DNA of 36,781 nt from Myxococcales bacterium (GTDB lineage: Bacteria; Myxococcota; Myxococcia; Myxococcales; Anaeromyxobacteraceae): positions 1-36,781 of the forward strand of contig JAKAEO010000014.1 in NCBI GenBank assembly GCA_021818285.1, given 5' to 3'. Below, in pieces: positions 31,448 to 36,781 of this stretch. The translations under genes and the position numbers were made by a program. Position 1 is the first letter of the stretch; every line of letters starts with the position of its first letter. Under the pieces are notes generated by a model, which ran no database searches, was not told where the DNA came from, and saw only the letters and a program-made list of their open reading frames with translations.

Positions 31448-32835
31448 CTCCCGCCCGCCCGCGGGCCGGCGTAGAGGTCGATGAGCCGGTCCAGGGCCGA
31501 GCGGCACACGGCGCAGAAGGGGACGTCGTCCCGGCTGAACATCACGCAGTCCACCTGCGGCCGGTAGAAGCCCTTGGCGGCGTAGTTCGCCCCCTCGAAG
31601 GCGCCGACCTGCCCGGCGTGGGGCTCGGCGCCGAGGCGCGCCGTCTCCTCCTGCTTCTGCTGCAGGAAGAGCGCGTCCATCTCCGCCTCCGGCGCGTTGC
31701 GGGCCCGGATGGCCTTGCGCCTCTCCCCGAAGGCCTTGCCGCGCCTCTCGTACCCCTCCTCGTCCCAGGGGGTGGGCAGCGGGACCCCGGGCGTCGCCAG
31801 CGCCTTCCACTTCAGCGCCGCCGGGTCGAGGAGGGCGGTGACGTTCGGCTCCCAGGGCTCGACGCGCTCGGCGGGGAGGTAGGCGGTGTCGGAGGTGAAG
31901 TACTCGTCGGCCAGCCCGGCCAGGTGGTGGCCCAGCTCGTGGACGAAGACGTAGGGGGCCCAGAGGCTCCCGGCGGCCACGGTGGCGTACTGGCCGAAGA
32001 TGCCGCCGCCGCCGTAGGTCTCGCCGTCCACCAGGATGGCCAGCGCGTCGTACGGGGCCCGGCTGGCGACCTCGCGCAGCCGCCGGTTCTCGAAGGTGAG
32101 GACGTAGCGCTCGCTGCCGAAGGCGTCGTAGGTCGCGCCCAGGGGGCTGGCCCGGTGGAGGCCGGTGGAGGGGCGGGAGACGCCCGGCTCGGCCGCCGGC
32201 GGGCAGATGGCCCGGACGGCGATGGCGTCGGCGCGGGAGCGGAAGGGCTCGACCGCGAGCAGCGCCGCGGTGAGGCGGCGCGCCTGGGCCTCGAAGGTGC
32301 GGCAGCCGGCGGCGGTGTAGCCGTCGCCGAGCAGCAGCAGGTCGAGCGCCCGCTCCGGCGGCCGCTTCACGTGGATCTCCACCACCGGCGCCGGCGCCGG
32401 AGGCAGCGAGGGGTCGACGGTGGGGTCCTTCGGGTCCACCAGCAGCGACCAGACCTCGCGGAAGGCGTTGTGCCGGTCGCGCTTCTTCACGATCACCTGC
32501 ACCGGCCCGGCCGGCGCCGGGAAGCGCAGCGACTCGGAGAATGTCCGGGTCGCCTCCCGGGCCTCGGCGGTGGTCTCCCACTCGCCGTAGATCGAGGAGA
32601 AGCCGCGCGAGTAGAGGAGCCGGTTGGTGCCGCGCTCCCGGACCTCGAAGAGGTACTTCCCGAGGTCGAGGTCGTCCACCGGCCGGTCGGGGTTGCCGGG
32701 GAAGGGCAGCGGCTCCAGCACCAGCCGGTCGAGCGCGAAGCGCTCCTCGGTGGCGCTGCCGGTGTGGAAGTAGTCCACGCGGAAGGTGCGCGGCGGGGCG
32801 GCGAGCGCCAGGGCGGCCAGGATCAGGGCGTTCAT
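31444..32835 (-). CDS. M64-family (IgA peptidase-like) secreted zinc metallopeptidase
   Basis: Protein of 463 residues with a short signal peptide (about 1-13). An N-terminal beta-rich domain (about 18-150) with YGEWETTAEA-type sequence precedes a catalytic domain with LLLLGDGYTAAG (167-177), as in M64 enzymes. The zinc site is H299-E300-L-G-H303, followed by D310-E311, in the family form HELGHHLAGLADEY. A Met-turn-like DCVMFS lies near the C-terminus, with FCAVC after it. M64 members cleave extracellular proteins, and in myxobacteria such enzymes could serve predation or nutrition. The gene ends inside the TauE start codon. Confidence 0.85.
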   Translation of the reverse strand: MNALILAALALAAPPRTFRVDYFHTGSATEERFALDRLVLEPLPFPGNPDRPVDDLDLGKYLFEVRERGTNRLLYSRGFSSIYGEWETTAEAREATRTFSESLRFPAPAGPVQVIVKKRDRHNAFREVWSLLVDPKDPTVDPSLPPAPAPVVEIHVKRPPERALDLLLLGDGYTAAGCRTFEAQARRLTAALLAVEPFRSRADAIAVRAICPPAAEPGVSRPSTGLHRASPLGATYDAFGSERYVLTFENRRLREVASRAPYDALAILVDGETYGGGGIFGQYATVAAGSLWAPYVFVHELGHHLAGLADEYFTSDTAYLPAERVEPWEPNVTALLDPAALKWKALATPGVPLPTPWDEEGYERRGKAFGERRKAIRARNAPEAEMDALFLQQKQEETARLGAEPHAGQVGAFEGANYAAKGFYRPQVDCVMFSRDDVPFCAVCRSALDRLIDLYAGPRAGGR

Positions 32836-32892
32836 CGCCGGGAGGCTACACCAGCCGGGCCGCGGGCGGGCGCGGAGCGGGAGGCGTCCGGC

Positions 32893-33546
32893 CTACTGCT
32901 GGAATCGCAGGGGGACGAGGACCCAGATCGAGGCAATCTTCCCGTCGAACGTGCCCGGGATCCAGCGGCAGGAGGTGACGGCCTCGATGACCGCATTCGT
33001 CAAGGGCTCCGGGAGCCCGGCGGGCGCGAAGGACCAGGCCTGCGGGACGCCGCGCGGCGAGACGAAGAACTTGACGACGATCGTCCCGCGCACTCCTCGC
33101 ATCGACGCGGGGAGGCGAACCGACCGGGGCACGCAGTCCGGGATCTCCGTTCGCGGGGGCGTCGCGCGGGGATGATTGTCGGGGGGCGCGCTCGCCGGGC
33201 GGGGCCGGGACCCGCAGCGGCCCTCCCGGCACGCGCCGGCGGCGGGCGCGCAAGCCGGCCGGAAGCTCCAGCGCGCGCAGGCGTCCTCCAGCGCCGGGCC
33301 CAGCTCTCCGATCGAGACGGCGCTCGGTGCCCAGCTGTCGCAGCCGAGGAAGTGCTGCAGGAACGGCTCGCAGTCGGCGTCCGAGGCGCACCGCAGCGGG
33401 GAGGATGCGACGGCGGCGCGCGCCCGATCCTCCAGGGCGAGGCAGGCGGCGGGGACTTCCGGGTCGCGCCGGTCGCGGGCCACGGGCGCGTCGGCGCAGC
33501 CGGCCGCGAGGAGGAGGAGGGGGAGGACTCGGGCGGGCGACCACAC
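32893..33546 (-). CDS. Cys-rich lipoprotein with TonB-like C-terminal domain
   Basis: Predicted lipoprotein of 217 residues: signal with lipobox LAAGC (lipidated Cys17). The middle section has seven or more Cys in the style of myxobacterial Cys-rich proteins (RCASDADCEPF, GCDSW, DACARW, PACAPAAGACREGRC). A Pro-rich spacer at about 115-135 leads to a C-terminal domain (about 140-217) with the pattern of TonB_C (VRGTIVVKFFVSPRGVPQAW, NAVIEAVTSCRW, PLRF). TonB itself is anchored in the inner membrane, so the lipid anchor here is odd. The start is a GTG. I do not know its role; scaffold or envelope-binding functions are possible. Confidence 0.65.
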   Translation of the reverse strand: MWSPARVLPLLLLAAGCADAPVARDRRDPEVPAACLALEDRARAAVASSPLRCASDADCEPFLQHFLGCDSWAPSAVSIGELGPALEDACARWSFRPACAPAAGACREGRCGSRPRPASAPPDNHPRATPPRTEIPDCVPRSVRLPASMRGVRGTIVVKFFVSPRGVPQAWSFAPAGLPEPLTNAVIEAVTSCRWIPGTFDGKIASIWVLVPLRFQQ

Positions 33547-33647
33547 CCGGGCAGCCTAGCACGCTCAGCAAAAAAGCGAGGACCGCCCCACGCCAGGGTT
33601 GCCGGCCCGCCCCGCCCGCGGGAATGATGGAAGCCGAGGAGGCGTCC

Positions 33648-34598
33648 ATGCGCTTCGTGATGGTCGGCGCCGGCGGCGTCGGCGGGCTGGTCGGCGGGCT
33701 GCTGCAGCGCGCCGGCGAGGAGGTGGCCTTCCTGTGCCGCGGCCGCCAGCTCGCCGCGCTGCGGGAGAAGGGGCTCGCGGTGGAGAGCCCGCGCGGCACC
33801 TTCCACCTGCCGCGGGTCGAGGCCTCCGACGACCCGGCGGCGCTCGCGCCGGCCGACGTGGTGCTGGTCGCGGTGAAGGGCTGGCAGGTGGCGGAGATCG
33901 CGCCCCGGCTCGCCCCGCTGCTCCGCCCCGGGGGCTTCGCGGTGCCGCTGGAGAACGGCGTCGAGTCGGCCGGCCACCTGGCCGCGGCGCTGGGCGAGGA
34001 GCGGGTCGCCGGCGGCCTCTGCTTCCTGCTCTCGCGCATCGAGGAGCCGGGGCGCATCGTCCACGCCGGCGAGAGCCTGAAGGTGACGGTGGGGGAGCGG
34101 CGCGGCCCCACCGGGAGCCCGCGGCTCGAGGCCCTCTGCGCGGTCCTCCGGGCGGCGAAGGTGGACGCGGTGATCGCCCCGGACATCGACGCGGCCACCT
34201 GGGAGAAGTTCCTCTTCATCGAGCCCTTCGGCGCGGTCGGCGCCGTCACCCGCGCGCCGCTGGGCGTCCTCCGCCGGGGGCGCGAGAGCCGCGAGTTGCT
34301 CGTCGCCGCGATGGAGGAGGTCGCCTCGCTGGCGCGGGCGCGGGGGGCGCGCCTCGCCGGCGGGGCGGTCGCCCGGGCGCTGGAGGCGATCGACCGGATG
34401 CAGGAGGGGGCCACCGCGTCGATGCAGCGCGACCTCGTGGCCGGGCGCCCCTCGGAGCTGTTCGACCAGACCGGCGCGGTGGTCCGGCTGGCGCGCGAGG
34501 CCGGGCTGCCGGTCCCGGTCCACGCCTTCCTCTGGGCGGCGCTCTCGCCCCAGGAGGAGGCGGCCCGCCGCGCCGCCGGCCTCCCCGCGGCGCCCTGA
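33648..34598 (+). CDS. panE: Ketopantoate reductase family protein (ApbA/PanE)
   Basis: NADPH-dependent reductase of 316 residues, probably making pantoate from 2-dehydropantoate for coenzyme A synthesis. The N-terminal Rossmann motif is GAGGVGG (residues 7-13). A PLENGVESAG segment takes the place of the usual QNG motif. The substrate-domain Lys is in TWEKFLFIEPFGAVGA, with a family-like TRAPLGVL following. GAGGAGG ends five bases before the ATG at 33648. The deviations at the QNG and catalytic Lys/Asn region mean that a paralogue acting on another 2-oxo acid is possible, so the symbol is tentative. Confidence 0.75.
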   Translation: MRFVMVGAGGVGGLVGGLLQRAGEEVAFLCRGRQLAALREKGLAVESPRGTFHLPRVEASDDPAALAPADVVLVAVKGWQVAEIAPRLAPLLRPGGFAVPLENGVESAGHLAAALGEERVAGGLCFLLSRIEEPGRIVHAGESLKVTVGERRGPTGSPRLEALCAVLRAAKVDAVIAPDIDAATWEKFLFIEPFGAVGAVTRAPLGVLRRGRESRELLVAAMEEVASLARARGARLAGGAVARALEAIDRMQEGATASMQRDLVAGRPSELFDQTGAVVRLAREAGLPVPVHAFLWAALSPQEEAARRAAGLPAAP

Positions 34599-34685
34599 AT
34601 CGGGACCGGCCGGCTCCGCCTTTCCCGCGCCCTTCCGGCCCGGCCGGTGGATCTCCCACCCCGGAACGTGCGAGAAGCCTGCCCC

Positions 34686-35453
34686 GTGCTCCGCAAGATC
34701 ATCGAGATCGACGAGTCGAGGTGCGACGGCTGCGGCGACTGCATCCCCTCCTGCGCCGAGGGCGCCCTGGCGGTCGTGGACGGCAAGGTGAAGCTGGTCC
34801 GCGACCTCTTCTGCGACGGCCTGGGCGCCTGCCTGGGCACCTGCGAGAAGGGGGCGCTGAAGGTGGTGGAGCGGGAGGCCGAGGCCTTCGACGAGGACGC
34901 GGTCCACGCGCACCTCGCCACCCGCGAGCGCCACCCACGGCCCGGCCTGCGGGCGCTCCCGGTGGACCCGGGCGGCCCCGGCGCCGGCTGCGCCGGCACG
35001 CGGCCGGTGGAGCTCGCCCCGCGGCGCGGCCTCACGGTGGTGCCGAACGTGCCGGTCGCCCTGCCGGCGCGGCCCGCCCGGGGCGGCAGCCGGCTCGGGC
35101 AGTGGCCGGTGCAGCTCGCCCTGGTGAGCCCCGGCGCGCCGTACTTCCGCGACGCCGACCTGCTCGTCGCCGCCGACTGCGTCCCCTTCGCCTACGCGCG
35201 GTTCCACGACGACTTCCTGGCCGGGAAGCGGCTGGTGGTCGGTTGCCCCAAGCTCGACGACAACCGGGGCTACGTGGCGAAGCTCACCGAGATCCTGCGG
35301 CACGGCACCGTCCGCAGCGTCACGGTGGTGAAGATGGTGGTGCCCTGCTGCGGCGGCATCGCCATGGCGGCCCGCCAGGCCATCGCGCAGTCGGGCAAGC
35401 CGGTGCCGTACCGCGAGATCACCGTCGGGATCGACGGCGGCGTCGTCGCCTGA
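34686..35453 (+). CDS. Ferredoxin-like 4Fe-4S protein of unknown role
   Basis: Soluble protein of 255 residues. The N-terminal ferredoxin domain has one full motif C13-x2-C16-x2-C19-x3-C23 and one incomplete motif C43-x5-C49-x3-C53, in which the second Cys is Leu46 (FCDGLGACLGTC). The C-terminal half has conserved-looking Cys in ADCVPFAY, GCPKLDDN and MVVPCCGG, which might bind another metal centre. It resembles a widespread, uncharacterised ferredoxin family in anaerobes. The GTG at 34686 is chosen for the start MLRKIIEID and a GAGAAG sequence upstream; GTGs at 34647 and 34668 are less likely. The Fur-family regulator follows after 86 bases. Confidence 0.75.
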   Translation: MLRKIIEIDESRCDGCGDCIPSCAEGALAVVDGKVKLVRDLFCDGLGACLGTCEKGALKVVEREAEAFDEDAVHAHLATRERHPRPGLRALPVDPGGPGAGCAGTRPVELAPRRGLTVVPNVPVALPARPARGGSRLGQWPVQLALVSPGAPYFRDADLLVAADCVPFAYARFHDDFLAGKRLVVGCPKLDDNRGYVAKLTEILRHGTVRSVTVVKMVVPCCGGIAMAARQAIAQSGKPVPYREITVGIDGGVVA

Positions 35454-35503
35454 GGCGCGCCGTGGAGGCGGGAGCGGCGGTCGTGCCCCCTTCGGGGCAG
35501 CAC

Positions 35504-35525
35504 TTGACACCGTCGATGTCTAGAC
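35504..35525 (+). promoter_or_regulatory. Palindromic operator overlapping a -35 box before the Fur-family gene
   Basis: TTGACA (35504-35509) is a perfect -35 hexamer, although no strong -10 lies 16-18 bases downstream. It overlaps a 15-base palindrome GACACCGTCGATGTC (35506-35520) with a single mismatched pair, and a second short palindrome GTCTAGAC (35518-35525). A repressor bound here would block transcription of the Fur-like gene. The overlap with the only clear promoter box in the gap suggests autoregulation. Confidence 0.45.
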
Positions 35526-35539
35526 TTAGTCCAAATGCC

Positions 35540-35950
35540 GTGAACGGGAAGCTCTCCGAGCGGCTGCGCGAGGCCGGCATCCAGCCCTCCGCCCAGCGGC
35601 TGGCGGTCGCGGCGTACGTCCTCGACACCGTGGACCACCCCTCGGCCGACCAGGTCTGGGCCGAGGTGAAGCTGCGCCTGCCGATGATCTCGCGCGCCAC
35701 CGTCTACAACACGCTGAACCTCTTCGTCGGCCACGGGCTGCTGCGCCAGCACCTGCTCGCCGAGGGGCGCGTGGTCTTCGACCCGAACACCGCCCCGCAC
35801 CACCACTTCGTGGACGACGCCACCGGCGCCATCCTCGACGTCCCCTGGGAGGCGGTGGACGTGCGCCGGGTGGACGACCTCCGGGGACTCGACGTCCGCG
35901 AGTACCAGGTGGTGATGCGCGGGCGGAAGAGGGGGCGCGGCCCGGCCTGA
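35540..35950 (+). CDS. Fur-family transcriptional repressor lacking Cys (PerR/Irr-like)
   Basis: Winged-helix regulator of 136 residues from the GTG at 35540. The N-terminal helices include LREAGIQPSAQRLAVAAYV and the recognition region SRATVYNTLNLFVGHGLL, the usual Fur HTH. The regulatory metal site is represented by APHHHFVDD. There is not a single Cys, so the structural-zinc CxxC pairs of classical Fur are absent, as in Irr-like and some PerR-like proteins; iron, haem or peroxide sensing are all possible. An ATG at 35516 in the same frame would add eight residues but lies inside the putative operator, so the GTG is preferred. No ribosome-binding site precedes either. Confidence 0.85.
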   Translation: MNGKLSERLREAGIQPSAQRLAVAAYVLDTVDHPSADQVWAEVKLRLPMISRATVYNTLNLFVGHGLLRQHLLAEGRVVFDPNTAPHHHFVDDATGAILDVPWEAVDVRRVDDLRGLDVREYQVVMRGRKRGRGPA

Positions 35951-36009
35951 CCGGCCGCTCCCGCGAGGCGTGAGCCGCCGGCGCCGCCCGGGGTAGACTC
36001 GCCCCGCCC

Positions 36010-36588
36010 ATGCCCGCCCCCCTCGCCGACTTCCGGCCGCCGCTCGAGGTCGAAGCCTTCCACGCGCTGAACTTCGACGGCGGGCCGCTGCTGGACGCCG
36101 CGGCGCGCCTCCTCTCCGCGCACCTCTTCGGCGTCGCGGCCGGGCTGGGGCTGGCCCTGCTGCTGTGGCGCTCGCTGGGGCGCTTCGCGCTGCGCGGCAT
36201 CGTCGCGCTGGGGCTCGCCGTCGTCATCGCCGACGCGGGGGGCTCGCAGCTCATCCGGCCGCTCTTCGGCCGGCGCCGCCCCTGCTACCTGCTCCCGGCC
36301 CGGGAGGTGCGCTGGCTGCTCCACGCCGCCGACGTGCCGTCGATGCCCAGCCTTCACGCCGCCAACTTCTTCGCGCTGGCGATGGTGGCGAGCCTCGCCG
36401 ACTACCGGATGGCGCCGCTCGCCTACGCCCTCGCCACCGCGGTCGCCTGGTCGCGCGTCTACGGCGGGGTCCACTGGCCGCTCGACGTGGTCGCCGGGGC
36501 CGCCTGGGGCTCGCTCGCCGGCCTCGTCGCCTGGGCGATCGTCTCGCGGCTCCTGCGGGACCGGCTCGCGGACCGCCGGAGCCCCTGA
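36010..36588 (+). CDS. PAP2-family membrane phosphatase
   Basis: Membrane phosphatase of 192 residues of the phosphatidic-acid-phosphatase 2 type. All three active-site motifs are present: RRRPC (near 89-93), PSMPSLHAANFF (with SLHA in place of the usual SGHA, about 111-122) and SRVYGGVHWPLDV (about 148-160) holding the catalytic His. Five or six hydrophobic helices surround them. Substrates could be undecaprenyl pyrophosphate, phosphatidate or LPS phosphate. The stop is six bases from the convergent partial H1-like gene. The SLHA variant keeps the essential His. Confidence 0.85.
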   Translation: MPAPLADFRPPLEVEAFHALNFDGGPLLDAAARLLSAHLFGVAAGLGLALLLWRSLGRFALRGIVALGLAVVIADAGGSQLIRPLFGRRRPCYLLPAREVRWLLHAADVPSMPSLHAANFFALAMVASLADYRMAPLAYALATAVAWSRVYGGVHWPLDVVAGAAWGSLAGLVAWAIVSRLLRDRLADRRSP

Positions 36589-36594
36589 CGCCGA

Positions 36595-36781
36595 TCAGCG
36601 CCGGCGCCGCGGGGCGCGGCGCGCCGGCTTCCGCGCCCCCTTCCCCGGCGCCTTCCCCGCGACCTTGCGGGTCGCGACCTTGCGCGTCGCGGCCCGGGTG
36701 GCCGCCCGGGACGCCGCCTTGCGGGCGGCCGGCCTCCTCGCGGGCCTCGCGGCGGCCTTGCGGGGCGCGGCCGCCGCGGCG
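36595..36781 (-). CDS. Histone H1-like Lys/Arg/Ala-rich C-terminal tail, partial
   Basis: On the minus strand an open frame enters from the window end and runs 61 codons to a TGA at 36597-36595. It reads as an Ala/Lys/Arg-rich tail with repeats such as ARKAA, ATRAATRKV and ATRKVAGK, ending in a run of Arg. Such tails occur in bacterial histone H1-like and AlgP-like DNA-binding proteins. The N-terminal part lies outside the window, so neither start nor full domain can be seen. It converges with the PAP2 gene. Confidence 0.6.
   Translation of the reverse strand, partial: AAAAAPRKAAARPARRPAARKAASRAATRAATRKVATRKVAGKAPGKGARKPARRAPRRRR
36659..36688 (-). repeat. 15-base direct repeat in the H1-like tail
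   Basis: Two adjacent copies of GCGACCTTGCGNGTC (36659-36673 and 36674-36688) differ at one base and encode two copies of a five-residue unit containing ATRKV. Expansion of such units is a likely way in which the basic tail has grown. Confidence 0.65.

Noticed and set aside
33599-33628. TTGCCG-N18-AATGAT as a promoter for panE
   Set aside because: The predicted start would fall on the ribosome-binding site of panE, and both hexamers match poorly.

Overview
The window is very GC-rich and carries an LPS-export/sigma-54 cluster, MacAB/TolC-type efflux genes, polyphosphate genes and a run of multihaem c-type cytochromes. This fits a metal-respiring myxobacterium of the Anaeromyxobacter type. That assignment is inferred from gene content and base composition, not from an rRNA gene. 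There are no rRNA or tRNA genes, CRISPR arrays or insertion sequences that I can see. Genes are tightly packed, and many neighbours overlap by 1-4 bases at stop/start codons.

Region 1 (1-6271, plus strand) is the envelope/sigma-54 block: kdsC (5' cut), an LpxL-type acyltransferase, lptC, lptA, lptB, rpoN, hpf and ptsN. It resembles the enterobacterial kdsC-lptCAB-rpoN-hpf-ptsN order with an acyltransferase added. Region 2 (6276-13736, minus strand) holds lepB and an efflux operon: a Yip1-family membrane protein, a TolC-like channel, a MacA-like adaptor, a stand-alone MacB-type ATPase and two different FtsX-type permeases. A sigma-70-like promoter precedes the Yip1 gene. The set looks like a Gram-negative counterpart of the Bacillus YknWXYZ exporter. 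Region 3 (13874-18198) holds a 64-residue secreted Lys/Ala-rich peptide with its own terminator, then divergent ppx and ppk1.

Region 4 (18215-25836, minus strand) is the most interesting part. Five genes overlap end to end. They encode an inner-membrane flavoprotein/Fe-S/cytochrome-b-like oxidoreductase, a 20-haem cytochrome, a 10-haem cytochrome, an 8-haem lipoprotein cytochrome and an outer-membrane beta-barrel. Together they could form a trans-envelope electron conduit from cytoplasmic NAD(P)H to the cell surface, with 38 c-type haem sites. Region 5 (26309-30628, plus strand) is transcribed divergently from it and encodes a single 1,439-residue protein. It fuses two 2-hydroxyacyl-CoA-dehydratase-activator-type ATPase domains to a reductase-like region, and probably drives ATP-dependent low-potential electron transfer. 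The 472-base region between the two carries several palindromes.

Region 6 (30677-36781) is a mixed set: a TauE/SafE permease overlapping an M64 metallopeptidase, a lipoprotein with a TonB-like C-terminus, a ketopantoate reductase-family enzyme, a ferredoxin-like protein, a Fur-family repressor with a palindrome at its promoter, a PAP2 phosphatase, and the C-terminal tail of a histone H1-like protein cut by the window end.
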